Origin: Balaenoptera acutorostrata
Lineage: Eukaryota > Chordata > Mammalia > Artiodactyla > Balaenopteridae
Direction: 5' to 3'
DNA length: 64,000 bases
Assembly: GCF_949987535.1 (NCBI RefSeq)
Contig: NC_080078.1
Coordinates: forward strand, 29,036,942 to 29,100,941
Shown: in pieces, positions 25,478 to 37,097 of the stretch
How positions within the stretch are numbered: the first letter of the stretch is position 1
Layout of the letters: each line of letters begins with the position of its first letter
Program-made: the position numbers and the translations under genes
Notes under the pieces: model-generated
Database searches by the model: none
The model's input: only the letters and a program-made list of their open reading frames with translations
Told to the model about the DNA's origin: nothing

Positions 25478-25680
25478 TTTTTTTCATTGAGTATAGCTAA
25501 CATACAATAATATCAGTTTCAGGTGTATAGCACAGTGATTCGACATTTATATACACTACAAATTAATCACCACAATAAATGTAGTATTATCTGTCACCGA
25601 CAAAGTTATTACAATATTATTTATTGACTATATTCCCTATGCTGTACGTTACATCCCATGACTTATTTATTAACCTCTTT
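25478..25680 (-). mobile_element. L1 3' end fragment
   Basis: The plus strand starts with poly-T, then attgagtatagctaacatac and caggtgtatagcacagtgat, which is the reverse of an L1 3' UTR. It lies about 240 bases upstream of exon F. Confidence 0.85.
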
Positions 25681-26384
25681 GATCTGGAGCCACCTGGAAT
25701 TATGCATGAAGTCCACATCCAGAGCCAACCTCAGAACCAGGGAATAATAAATCAGCTGTTAGATCAGCTCCCGCCTGCAGTGTCTGGAGACAGACACGCG
25801 AGGGCAGCACAGCCCAGTGACTGCTGCTTTCTACAGTGCCACTTGCCCTGCATCAAGTGGGAAAGGCATTTGGAAGAAGTGAGGCCATAAGTCATCTCTA
25901 GAAACAACAGGCAAGAGGCACTGAAGACTTTCATAGATGCATTAGCTGCTGTTCAAGTCTCTTCCCAGGAAAAAGTACAAATCCATGCCCCTGAGGCTGG
26001 CCAGTGACATTCACGCCAGTGTCATCCAGCAGAACACCTGCATGTTGGGCAAACTTCTGGTTTGTCAGCAACCCCAGCCAGGCCTGGATCAGGGACAGGG
26101 GGTGCAGGGACGGAAGGACGCACGTCCCGTTGCCCTAAGTCATCTGTCGTGTGACCTCCTCCTCCGCTTACGCCTGGTCTGGTCCTGCTCAAGATTCCCC
26201 AGCTCTTGAGAGGTTGACCTAAGGGAAACTGAAGGGGTTTTCTCTCCTTTCCTTCTACCCTGCTGTCCCCACCAGACTATTCCACTCACTCCTACCTCTT
26301 TTAAGAAGTTCACAGGGGGAAGAGAAAGTGTCCACCTCTCCGCCTCCCATTTCTCGCTCCCCAGCATCGTGGTGCGTTCAGGGT

Positions 26385-26505
26385 GCAGGCTCCCACCACT
26401 GGCCTGGGTTCAAGTCCCTGCTCCCCAACTTCAATCCAGCAAGTTACCCAGCCTCTTTGTGACTCGGCTGCCTCCTCTCTGAAATGGGCTGACACTAGTG
26501 CCGAC
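26385..26505 (+). mobile_element. MIR SINE fragment
   Basis: Motifs accactggcctgggttcaag, aagttacccagcctctttgt and ctgcctcctctctgaaatgg fit MIR; the 3' part is cut by the L1 fragment at 26510. Confidence 0.7.
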
Positions 26506-26509
26506 CATA

Positions 26510-26640
26510 CTTTTTTTTTTTATTGGAGTATAGTTGCTTTACAATATTGTGTTAGTTTATCTGTACAGCCAAGTGAATCAGCTATGCGTATACATATATC
26601 CCCTCTTTTCATACCACATTTTAATAACGCCCGCCACATA
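26510..26640 (-). mobile_element. L1 3' terminal fragment
   Basis: Poly-T followed by attggagtatagttgcttta and gttagtttatctgtacagcc is the reverse of the cetartiodactyl L1 3' end also seen at 35130-35180. Confidence 0.85.
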
Positions 26641-26922
26641 ATTAAACTTCACATTTTATTACACACACGTTTCGGTGAGAGCGTGCAGTGAGCGGTGGCT
26701 GGTACCAGCTCGCCCTGTAACCAAGACCCCCCCCCTCCTCCTAGGAGCTCTCTGCTCTCAGCCTTCAAGACACAGTGGTCCTCCTCCCCTCACCGTCTCT
26801 TTCTCTGATTCCTGCGTGAAGGTGTCACTGGATCACGGCTCCGTGGCCTCTGACGCCCTTGGCAAACCCAGCAGAGGTGCTGGCTCCAGCTCTCGGCTCC
26901 GTGAAGGTGACAGCTCTCGAGC

Positions 26923-26955
26923 CCTCACCTCTGGCTAGTCCTCACCTCTGGCTAG
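26923..26955 (+). repeat. Short tandem duplication
   Basis: The 16-base cctcacctctggctag occurs at 26923-26938 and 26940-26955 (period 17). Confidence 0.95.
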
Positions 26956-27589
26956 GCCCCCAATCTTGAATCCTAAACCCACGTTTGTAACCGCCCGCCA
27001 GAAAGCTCTACTGGGATGCCGTACTGGCCTCGCAACTGACCATGACCTTGAAAACCGCTCCCGCCTCAGAAGATGGTGGCACCACCCTCCCTCCCATCCC
27101 AGACCAGTCGGTCCCACCCAGTCACCTCCCACGCCTTGCTCTCCAGCCACTTCCCCCGCCCCCCAGTTCGAGGGCTCCAGGCCCTCCCCGGGGTCTTCTG
27201 CAGCAGGCCCCCGCAGCTCTGCTTCAGCCTCCCATCTAACTCACACACAGCCGTCAGACTCCACTCCCTGAAGCAAAGACAGGACTCCAACTGCACAACG
27301 CAAATCCACGGGTGGAGTAAAGACCAGTATCGGCCACCAGGATTCCGGACACCACGCCTCCCCGGCCCAAGTGGGTTTCCCGTCATAATACACGACCCTG
27401 ACCCCATGCCAGCTGTAGCGGGCCTGATGCACTGGGGCCACAGAGCGATCGCAGACACTGTCGAGGCCCCTCTTCCTCTGCCCCCAGCCAGACGTCATTT
27501 TTTCAACTGCCAGACATCCACTCCCTTCAGCATGCCCACACCCCACTCCAGCACTGATGTGCTTGCCTGAACCCCAGCTGTGGGCCTGG

Positions 27590-28140
27590 CTCTGACTAGG
27601 GTCAGGGTCACACTGGAAGCAAAACAGACATGGTCCTGCCCTCACGGACCTCAAAGGCTAGTGCGGGTAGGGGTTCGGGGACAGGCGTTATCAGGTAATT
27701 ACACAAATACACAATTTCAGATGGTACACCGAGGTCGGAGCAGCAGAGACACCTAGGTTTACAAGAGAGTGAAAACCAAGGCCCGGGCCACGTGAGCTGG
27801 GGTGGGCGGCAGGGCCGGGGTGTCCTCTAACGCAGCAGCCCTTGGGCCGCAGCCTAAAGGCAGGAGGAGCTCGAGGGGAGGAGGAAGTGAAAGCTGGCTG
27901 GTATGGCCAGGGCAGCAGGCAGAGGGGAAACGGGAGGAGGTGAGGCTGCGGGGTGAGTGGGGGCCGGGTGGGCACAGGGAGGATTCCGGATCTGACCCTA
28001 CGTGGGGGGAAGGGTCTGGAGCAGGCGAATGAGGCAATCTGATTTACATTCTAAAAAATCACTGGCTGCTGAAAGAAGGATGGATGATGGCAGACAGGGA
28101 TAGAGAGCTATTGAGAGGCTATTCTGCATGAGCCCAGCGA
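27590..28140. repeat. Ancient interspersed repeat, family A
   Basis: Motifs agcaaaacagacatggtcct, gccctcacggacctcaaagg and, further on, actggctgctgaaagaagga with gagaggctattctgcatgag show the same layout as the copy at 13640. Very diverged. Confidence 0.45.
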
Positions 28141-28337
28141 GAGAAGGATGAGTTAGAAGAGGGTGGTGGAAGCATTCAGACCATTCATTCCTCCTCCTCT
28201 ACGTTGGAGGATTAAAATGATGTCCCTGTCCCCTCCCTGCCTGTGGCACTCGCAGGGGACTCGCCTGTAGATCCCCCAGAGCCTGGCAGCGACCCAACCC
28301 CAGACCCAATGGCAGGAGTGGAAGAAATCGGGGAACA

Positions 28338-28430
28338 CTGGACCTGATGGGGAGAGGAAGGGCCAAGGACCCGAGCTGCCCAGTGAACCAGCTCCGCATG
28401 TGCCAAAGCCCAACTCCAACCACAGGCCCT
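28338..28430 (-). repeat. Inverted duplicate, copy 1
   Basis: In reverse this 93-base segment reads gggcctgtggttggagttgg through to ccccatcaggtccag. It matches the plus-strand segment 30352-30445 with four substitutions and one single-base gap. The flanks differ from those of the partner. It is not a repeat family that I recognise. Confidence 0.9.
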
Positions 28431-30351
28431 CAGCGAGCAGCAGTGACGTTTCCACGTACACGGTCAGCAGGAACGGGTGCTCTGTTCCCCTCAATTTACG
28501 ATTCTCAGTTGAAAGAAACTTTGGGGACTTTTTCTCCCTGGCAGCTTCAAGCAGATGTTGGTAAACGTGCTGTGCTCTGCTGCAGGTAGTGACAGGCCCG
28601 GAGGAATGACTGGATCGAACCCTCCATCTGCTTGTCAGGGTGTCGGGTGACCCTGGGCTGGTGTCCCCTTCTCTGAGCCCCTCCCTAACCCCAAAAACGC
28701 AGCCCAAGGCATGGCCCCCCAAACCACAGAGGTGCCTCTTCCAAGGTTCAGAAGGATAATAATCCTGTGTTCAGGGTCCCCTTCTCTGCCACCTTCTCCC
28801 TCCCCAGACTTAGCTACTAAAACATCCATTCTTCCCCGCCACAGGCCTCTCTCCCTTTTTTGTATCCCCTCCCTCTTTCTCTAAATACCCCCCACGTTAA
28901 AGACATGAAATGACTCCCAGGCCAGAAAGAGAAAGGAGATCTGAACGTCACTAAAGCAGGCAAGTGTCAATCAGAAGGGACACTAGTCCAATGGAGTGAA
29001 AGAGAAGGAGTCTTGGGGAGGAATCTGGCCGCGCACGCCCAGGGCTGCCCATGGAGAGGCCGGGCCGGCAGCCAGGCCAGCCTCAGCACCACCAGCCCGC
29101 ACACCTCCACGGACATGGGGCATCAGGCCAGGAGGGACTTGATGCACTTTGGCACTCCAGCCAGGACACGGCTTCCCCCAGTTGATTCTAGTATCTTCGT
29201 GCAGCCTAGAATAACGCGCCTTCCTGTGCAGTGTTCTCACCATGGTGAGTTTGCCCCTCGGGCGGTCACAAGCTCCCATGACTCCTGGCAGCTTTGTTAA
29301 CAGTAAGTGAAAGAGTTGGCAGACCAGCTCACACGCAGCGTCTCTGGTGAGGACAGTCGCCATCAGCTGGAGCTGGGGTCCCACCAACAGTGGCAAGGTG
29401 GAGCCTCTGCGCCTGTGAGGCTGACAGCCCGAGGAGGGACGGTGGGAAGTCTGCGGGGGCAGGGGTGCCTCCTGGCGAGGATCCTGGAGGCCGGCCAGAA
29501 AGCCGCGTTCTGTGACTAAACCCCGATGCGAATGGCGCACAGCCAAGCCCCAGGAGCAGCCTGACACGGCAACCCAGCGACAGTTCCTGACCCAAACAAA
29601 AGGCCCGCCCGGGGGGAGCAGGATAAGGGGAATGGGGGACTGGACCCCGACTCAGATGCCGAACAAGCACTGGAAATCCTCCAGCGGTCCCACAGACAAA
29701 CGTGAGGACCACCTGCTCTCTGCCAGCCACCGCCCCACCCCCCCGCCTTCTCAGACATTCTGCTCGTGTCTGCACCGCTGCTGAATGGGCAAGGGCGAGG
29801 TGACCAGACCTCCAACCCGCAGTGGCTCAGACCAAGGCTGGTCACCCGAACGGAAGGAGCTGCGGGGGCCGGCCTGGCCTGCAGACACCAGCTAGGCCCG
29901 CCAGACCGTCCCTCTCTGGGGTTTCAATCAACACCCAGACAGAAGCTCTAGTTGGTATGGAAGGACACACAGCCGAGGCAGTAGTGCTGGCACCTCAGCC
30001 AAACAGAGGCCAAACAAGAGGGCGGAGAATGATGAGGGAGCAAAGACAGACCAGGAGGGAGAGGAGATGGGGGCAGATCCCCACAAGGAAGTGTGGGGCA
30101 CAGAACGAGAATGACAGCAGGACCTCGCCGGGCCCGGAGTCCCTCCATCCCAAAGTCCCAGCTTCCAGCCCACGGGCGCCCGCAAGACGACCTCAGTAGT
30201 GCAATGCCTGCAGGAAGCCTGCCTGGGGACTTCACATGTGCCCCGCACCTTGTCCCAGATTAACTCAGGGAAACTTTGCCACAAGTCTCAGATAGAGGAG
30301 GTATAACAATAACCATCCCTTCCCTCGCAGGCTGTGGTCAAGAGTGGATGA

Positions 30352-30445
30352 AGGGCCTGTGGTTGGAGTTGGGTTTTGGCAAATGCGGAGCTGGTTCACT
30401 GGACAGCTCGGGTCCTCGGCCCCTTCCTCTCCCCATCAGGTCCAG
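30352..30445 (+). repeat. Inverted duplicate, copy 2
   Basis: This is the partner of 28338-28430, in opposite orientation about 1.9 kb away. About 95% of bases agree, while neighbouring GC-rich sequence shows no similarity. Confidence 0.9.
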
Positions 30446-31512
30446 ATCAATCACCTTACAGCCCTGGACTCACTTCAGGGCTGTCATCACCACCATCCAT
30501 ACTTTGCAGAAGAGGAGAACAGCCTGGCGGACGTAAGTCACTTAGCCGTACTCTCATTAGCCTCAATTTACACCGGGAACACTGCCTCACAGGGCGGTCA
30601 CGTGCCCCCCTCCAACTTCTAGAGCTGGGCCTGAGCTGACCACCCCCCCAAGACTGCGCCAGTCAGCGTGCCCGCCCTGCCTCGTGCCCCAGCCAGTTTG
30701 AGTGGGTTTCTGCTCCTCACACAGTGACACGACAACGGTCTATCATCCGGTTCAGCATGTCAACAGCTTCCTGGGCAGTCGGTGGGCCCCGGCCCACGGT
30801 TCCCTAAACCTGGGCCTAGGAGGGTGAGAAGGGCACCTACACAAGGGGGCCGAGGCCTCCATGACATGCTGGTGCTGTGAGGCAGTGACGGTGACCAAGC
30901 ACTTCACTGCGTCAGGCGCTGCAAACACCTACCCCACCAGGGGAGCCGGGCTCATCCATGCTCCCATCCTCGCCGCCCACCCCTCCCAATACCCCCCACC
31001 ATGACCTGCTCTAGCTAAAGAAAACAATCACGAACCACAGGCAAGCCTGCTTGACCACAAGGAACAGGTCAGAAATGCTTCCCCACTTTTAAGCAAGCTA
31101 CTCCCTGACCCCCAAGCACTTGGCTGCAAAGAGTACGAGGACCTTTAGAGCTACGGGTTCTGTGACCTGCTCCCTTCTCCTAAGAGGCAAAAATAATGGT
31201 CACCATTTGTGATCAGCTTGTATGTGACCAAGTTCAACAAATCACTGCCAAGAAGAAAAACAGGCCCCAGGGGCTCCCTGGTGGTTTGTCGACACTCGCT
31301 CAGGTGAGAGCACCTCAAAATACCCAGGTTCCGCAAGGAGAGCAGCCTCTGTCGCTCCTGAGCTCAACAGGCCCCGACTGCCCTGAGCCCTGGCCTCCGT
31401 GCTCACTCTCCCACTCTCCCACCCCCCCACCCGCAGACGTAACCCAGCCACTCCTGCTGCTTCTCGAGCCAGAGCTGCGACAGGAGGAAAGGAGGAATCG
31501 GGAGACACCTAC

Positions 31513-31631
31513 CTGCAGGGCCGTAGGCGCCCACGCCACCGACCGGGAAGAGCACATCGGTGTCGCCGTGCAGCACGTGCAGTGGAGCCCAGCTGTGCAT
31601 CCGGGAGAGGCAGGCGCCCCCATCTAGCGGC
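31513..31631 (-). CDS. SNX29: SNX29 exon E (conserved HSWAPL segment)
   Basis: This 119-base exon encodes PLDGGACLSRMHSWAPLHVL and then HGDTDVLFPVGGVGAYGPA. It aligns over its whole length with the human SNX29 segment that contains HSWAPLKVLH and LFPVSGVGSY. The acceptor follows a C-rich tract (ccccgcag) and the donor is gtaggt. The first base completes the Lys codon split in exon D and the last base opens the Asp codon finished in exon F, so the phase is right at both ends. The exon is unusually rich in G, C and CpG compared with exons C and D, and its protein has more substitutions (roughly 10-12 of 39 residues against recalled human). It lies 6.6 kb from exon D. Confidence 0.93.
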
Positions 31632-31809
31632 CTGCGGGGGGAGAACACAGCTGCACATCAGGGCCGAAAGCCCCAAGGGCCCCGAGTAGTGCAGCACCTG
31701 ATGGGCCTCCACAAGCCCCCTCTTGGGAACCAACCACGCCATGAGGGGGCTGAGAACAGAAGCAGGCCCGGGTGGGAGTCGGGAGCCAGCCCTCCGCTGC
31801 TCGCTCTTT

Positions 31810-32060
31810 CAGCCCGTGTTTACTGAGCACCTCCTCCCTGCCCGGCAGTGCGCACACACTCTGTGCTGCCAAAGAACCAGCCAACAGTGTCCATCCTGCC
31901 CTCATGGAGCTTACAGTCTACTGGGGGAAGCGGACGTGAGGCATATAATCCCCCAAGAAGGTGTGAAATGGCAGCTCAGGTCTGTGGAGCTGGTCGGGAA
32001 GGTGGTGGAAGGCTTCCTTGAAGAAGGGAGGTTTGAGGTGAGGACGGAGGGAAGAACCAG
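31810..32060. repeat. Ancient interspersed repeat, family A
   Basis: Motifs tgtttactgagcacctcctc, ctgccctcatggagcttaca and gaaggcttccttgaagaagg are in the same order as in the other two copies. It begins about 180 bases upstream of exon E in gene direction. Confidence 0.5.
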
Positions 32061-32419
32061 AGTCACGGGGGCGGGAGGTGGGGGCAGCATGTGCTGGTGC
32101 TGAAGCAGGAGGAGGCCCCGTGGGCTCCAGGCTCTGAAATGACCTTGGGCTAGGGCCCCTACGCCTCGCTGGTTCTCAAACCCTCACGAGTAAAAGGACA
32201 GAACCAGACCAGATCGTGTCTGGGTCCCTTCCAAGAAAGGGGGTCAGCTCAAATATTAACCAGGCTCATATGATCTGTTATATTGTCACCTTATCCTCTG
32301 GGCAATCAGGCACCACTGACAAATACCAGGAAGCATCTGTGCAGTACTCGAAAGTTTATAAAATCACGTCGTAGATCAGTTGTAAAGAAGACCAAAGCAG
32401 ATCATAATCATACCTACTT

Positions 32420-32500
32420 AAAGGAGGGAGAGAGGTAGGGATGATGAAGAGGAGGAGGAGGGGGAGGGAGAAAGGAGGGGAGGAGAGAGGGGGTAGGAAA
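32420..32500 (+). repeat. GGA-rich purine tract
   Basis: About 80 bases of gaggagga and ggggagga units next to a MIR-like gacttgtccaagttcatcac. Confidence 0.85.
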
Positions 32501-32624
32501 ACAACTCAAAGAGATCATGCGACTTGTCCAAGTTCATCACTTGGCCAGAACCAAGGCTTCAGCCCAGGTCTTCCAGAGGCAGTAGTGTTGGCACCTCATA
32601 ATTCTTCTTTCGTTTAGAGCAGTA

Positions 32625-32810
32625 GTGTTAACAAAATTTTTCTGGAAAGGACCAGATAGTCAGTATTTTAGGCTTTGTGGCCATAAGTATACTTCTTTGT
32701 TGGTTTTTTGTTTGGTTGGTTTTTGCTTTTTACAACGCTTTAAAAAATGTAACAGCCATTCTCGTCTGGGGGCAGATTTGGCCAGCAGGCTAGTCTGTCA
32801 ACTCCTCTTT
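32625..32810 (-). mobile_element. Copy of the same DNA-transposon-like repeat
   Basis: Motifs ctggaaaggaccagatagtc, ttttaggctttgtggccata and gcagatttggccagcaggct match the element at 49170-49765 read in the other direction. The middle is replaced or degraded to T-rich sequence. Confidence 0.6.
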
Positions 32811-33569
32811 TAAGGCCTGTCTGTAGACATTCTCCTTTGAGCACTCTCGAGCTTTTGGTCACACGTTTGACACGGAGCAGGACACACAGCAGGTAATAAC
32901 CCTAACAGACTTTTGCCACCTGTGTCATTTAGTCCTGCAGGTAACGCACACGATGAGGCACAGAAGAGGAAGCGCCCCCCACCTGTGTGCCCAGCCGCAG
33001 AGCCAGGTTCTGGGGTGAACTTGGCTCTGCCTCTACAATCTGTAAAGAACCGCCCTCCCGGGGCTCTGATCCAGCAGTTGGCAACCAAGGGGACTACCGG
33101 ACACCCAGAGGTGGCCAGGGGCGCCCCTCGGGACACAGCAGCAAAACCACAGTCCTTTCCCGGCCGCTGCACCGGCTCCAGGCAGGTGGGATTTTCTGTT
33201 GTTTCTAAGGGGACGTCTTGCCACTTTCCAGCAACACATGCAGAGCACAAAGTGAAGTCAGGTCCCACCAACTAAGGTTCGGACCCGAGTGAAAGTGGCC
33301 AAAGGCCTCCACCTCGAAAAGGAGTTACACTGAAGTGATTCCTAAAGCAGAGACCAATTCAGAATACGGGGTCAGAGTTGGGCTTAGAAACAGAACCGGT
33401 GTTGCTTTTCATTAGAAAAGTAAGACACTTATTTTAAAACCTACAAAATGCCATAAAGAGGAGGGGGAAAAATACACCCAAAGCCCCATTACCCAAAACA
33501 ACTGAGGTAGACACGATTTCCATAGTGTCTTTTTTTTCTTTCTTTCCTCACGTGCTTTCCTTTACAAGG

Positions 33570-34190
33570 TTGTAATGAAGCTAGATGTAGGTTTTTATAT
33601 TTTGCTTTTTTCATTCAATATTAATTCATAATTTCATCTTCATACTACTTAGATACTCTTAGATGTCATTTAAGATGTTTAAGATCCAGAACATTAAGAT
33701 TTTAAGATTTAAACTACAAAATATTCCACTGTTAACTGCTCCTCTGTGGTTGCACATTTTCGTCGGGTTCATTGTTTAGCTTTTCTAAATTAGCATGTTG
33801 GTATCTAGATGCAGCAACCTTTTTCCTGAGGCTGGTCCTCAGGGTAGCTTCCCAGCAGTGGAATTACTAAATCAAGGGGGATAAACATTTTTAAGGCTCC
33901 TGACATTGTGCCAAACTGTTTTCCCCAAGGGCTGTGGACATGACCAGCACTCTATCAGGATGACCCTAGCACCAGCCATGCCTCATCATTATTCCACAGT
34001 TAACGTCTACTATGTGTCTGGAAGATTCCAAGCATTGAGGTCACATTGAGGGCAAGCCTTCCAGGCAGGGTGCTTCACCCAGTTCTCTTTTTAAATCTTG
34101 ACGAAAACGATGGGCAAAATACAGTGTCTGGTTTTGCTTTGCGCTTGCTTAATTGCTGGTGAAGTGCAACCTTTTTCATGTTTGTAATTC
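33570..34190 (-). mobile_element. Probable old L1 fragment
   Basis: The order of motifs (tttgcttttttcattcaata, gcatgttggtatctagatgc, cagcagtggaattactaaat, tgccaaactgttttccccaa) follows the reverse of diverged L1 ORF2 and 3' end. Divergence is high and boundaries are uncertain. Confidence 0.55.
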
Positions 34191-34305
34191 TTTTTGAACT
34201 ATATTTTCACCCCACTGCCCTGTTGGTGTCATGCAACACACATAAAGTGACAGGAAAACCCCTTTCTATGATAAAGATATTATATCCTCTTTTAAGAAAA
34301 AAACA

Positions 34306-34439
34306 GGGACTTCCCCGGCAGTCCAGTGGTTAAGCCTCTGTGCTTCCACTGCAGGGAGCGCGGGTTCGATCCCTGGTTGGGGAACTAAGATCCCGCTTGC
34401 CACCTGGTGCGGCCAATAAATAAATAAATAAATAAATAC
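34306..34439 (+). mobile_element. CHR-type SINE, short form
   Basis: The head reads gggacttccccggcagtcca, followed by a B-box-like ggttcgatccc and an (aaat)n tail. A 15-base duplication (tttaagaaaaaaaca) flanks it at 34291-34305 and 34440-34454. Confidence 0.94.
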
Positions 34440-34488
34440 TTTAAGAAAAAAACAAAAGCAAGGTCAACACTTATAAATACTGAGGTAG

Positions 34489-35192
34489 TTAAAAAACTAA
34501 AAACAGAACCACCATATGACCCAGCAATCCCACTACTGGGCATATACCCTGAGAAAACCATAATTCAAAAAGAGTCATGTACCACAATGTTCATTGCAGC
34601 TCTATTTACAATAGCCAGGACATGGAAGCAACCTAGGTGTCCACTGACAGATGAATGGATAAAGAAGATGTGGCACATATATACAATGGAGTATTACTCA
34701 GCCATAAAAAGAAACGAACTTGAGTTATTTGTAGTGAGGTGGATGGACCTAGAGTCTGTCATACAGAGTGAAGTAAGTCAGAAAGAGAAAAACAAATACC
34801 GTATGCTAATACATATATATGGAGTCTAAAAAAAAATGGTTCTGAAGAACCTAGGGGCTGGACAGGAATAAAGACACAGATGTAGAGAATGGACTTGAGG
34901 ACACGGGGAGGGGGAAGGGTAAGCTGGGAAGAAGTGAGAGAGTGGCATGGACATATATACACTACTAAATGTAAGATAGATAGCTAGTGGGAAGCAGCCG
35001 CATAGCACAGGGAGATCAGCTCGGTGCTTTGTGACCACCTAGAGGGGTAGGATAGGGAGGGAGGGAGGGTGGGAGGGAGACGCAAGAGGAAGGGGATATG
35101 GGGATATATGTATATGTATAGTTGATTCACTTTGTTATAAAGCAGAAACTAACATACCATTGTAAAGCAATGTTAAAAAAAAATAAAATAAT
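34489..35192 (+). mobile_element. L1 3' end, 5'-truncated, with target-site duplication
   Basis: The 700 bases start in the C-terminal part of L1 ORF2 (accatatgacccagcaatcc, then tggaatggataaa-type sequence) and run through a G-rich 3' UTR tract to the cetartiodactyl-type end gttataaagcagaaactaac and poly-A. The flank ataaa-tactgaggtag occurs before (34473-34488) and after (35193-35209). The remaining frame is a fragment and cannot make a functional protein. Confidence 0.93.
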
Positions 35193-35220
35193 ATAAAATA
35201 CTGAGGTAGGAGGGACAAGA

Positions 35221-35257
35221 TTTTTCCTCAGTCATCGGACATTTTTCCTCAGTCATC
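35221..35257 (+). repeat. Short tandem duplication
   Basis: The 16-base tttttcctcagtcatc occurs at 35221-35236 and 35242-35257 (period 21), just after the L1 right flank. Confidence 0.9.
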
Positions 35258-35884
35258 AAAGAAGTGGTTTAACTGCCAGCAAGTAGAGGTGTAAACCCGA
35301 TTTTTGGCCAACAGAGCATCTAAAAGACCATCAGAGCATTCGACTTTGCCAAAGGCCACTGCAACCCACCATGTGCTTCTCCCAGCCTGGCCCCCTTCCT
35401 CCCACAAACATGGCTGTGCTATTAAACTTTTAAAGTTCTGGCCCCTCCAGGATCCTAGACCTTTCACGTGAATATTAGCTTAGAAGCAAAATGAAAGTAT
35501 CACTCAGTAGGCCATCTCATCATTTCTCTCTCTTTCCCCAAGAGGCTCTGCAGAATGCTCACTCAGGATCCCCTCTTTATGCCAGGGAGTGGCTGTCCGT
35601 AACCCACAGGGGGCCCAATGGCCTCAAAGGGCCCAGGCCCTGTAAAGGTCACCCTGCACTGTTTTGTGTTTCACACATCACAATGCTGGCCGCTATCCTG
35701 GCTCGCAAGCTGGCCTCCCAGCTCCAGCCTCCCCTCAATGGCACCCGTCCAGTAGGAAGAGAAATGACTGTGTTTGAGGCCAAAAAACTGATTCGTGGAG
35801 TGAATCAACTCAGAGATGCACTCACCTACAGAGACAGAGAATGCAAATGGCATTTCCTAAAAGGCCCAGAGGAAGAACTGCAGG

Positions 35885-36335
35885 CAGGTGTGATGGTTAT
35901 GTGTCAGCTTGGCTAGGCCGTGGTACCCAGATATTTGATCAAACATTATTCTTGATGTTTCTGTACAGGTATTTGTCTTGATGAGATTAAAATTTAAGAC
36001 AGGAGACTTCGAATAAAGCAGATCACCCTCCATAATTTGGGTGGGCCTCATCCAATCAGTTGAAGGCCTTAACAGAAAAAGACTGAGCTTCCCCCAAAGA
36101 AGAAGAAATTCTGCCAGCACACTGTCTTCAGACTCAAATTGCAATTCTTCCCTGGGTCTCCAGCCTGCCAGCCTACCTTGCAGATTTTGGACTTGTCAAG
36201 TTCCACAATCACATGAGCCAATTCCTTAAGATAAATCTCTCTAGATAAATACATACATACATACATACATACAAGAAACACACACACACACACATTATTG
36301 GTTCTGTTTTTCTGGAGAACCCTAATATAGCGGGT
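35885..36335 (+). mobile_element. LTR-like interspersed repeat with internal microsatellites
   Basis: Motifs gtgtcagcttggctaggccg, cctccataatttgggtgggc, catccaatcagttgaaggcc, gggtctccagcctgccagcc and the end tttctggagaaccctaatat form a known old mammalian repeat whose name I cannot give with certainty. It contains (ATAC)n at about 36249-36273 and (CA)n at 36278-36294. Confidence 0.7.
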
Positions 36336-37097
36336 CACAAGACTGGATGCAGGTACAAAATCATTCATACACAGTAAGCAAGAACAATGCTGGAGGGAAG
36401 CTACCCTAACGTACTTTAGTAGGAGAAAAAAGCCTTGTGCACGAAAATGTTCATTTCAGAATGGCTGATGACAAAAAACAAAAACAATGCCAACAACCTA
36501 AATACTCAACAACAGGGGAACCGTCAGCAAATCATGACATTGATCTGACCGAATATCAACCAATCGAGATTCATGGCTATGTAGAAACATGGAAAATATC
36601 TGACAGTACATATAAGCTTTGGAACACAGCACAACCTAACCTTAATTCCAGTTCTTCCCACTGGTTTGACAAATCTTAACTAAAGAAACTGGTCTTTCAT
36701 CCATCAGGTGGGGTTGACACCCACAAACCCCCCAGGGCAGCTCTAAGAATTAGGATACAGTGAATCTGCAGCTTGCCTCATCTGGCCTGTCCCAGATGAT
36801 CGACAAGGTAATGCTACTAACATGGGCATGCATGTGAATGAGGATGAGAGTAAAAATCAAAGACAAAAACAGGGAAAGTCTCATGAGAAAGGAAAGAAAA
36901 CTCCAATTCAACACATGGACGTGCAAAGCTTCGGGCTAGGGGCACACTGTGCCCCTCCACCGCACCAGGGGGTCTCGGGGTCTTCATTTTACACTTTCAC
37001 GGGCTGGTTTTGAAGCCAGCCGTGACTAGGGTTGCACTGCACACTACAGAACTCAGGTGAAGAGGTCACTAGTTTATTCGGCATTAAGAGTAAGACC

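Larger units (their letters stand above)
25242..31512 (-). other. SNX29: SNX29 intron between exons E and F
   Basis: This 6.3 kb intron is GC-rich from about 26700 to 31500, and several reading frames stay open there simply because stop codons are rare. It contains two L1 fragments, a MIR, an ancient repeat copy at about 27590-28140 and a 93-base inverted duplication (28338-28430 and 30352-30445). No coding exon is recognised between E and F. Confidence 0.85.

Noticed and set aside
28153..28722. 189-codon minus-strand frame and similar frames at 28983-29567 and 29329-29775
   Set aside because: These lie in a GC-rich tract where all frames are poor in stops; no family resemblance. The protein similarity between 28200 and 30400 is due to the inverted DNA duplication.
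34587..34829. 80-codon frame on the plus strand
   Set aside because: End of L1 ORF2 in a truncated copy; not a gene.
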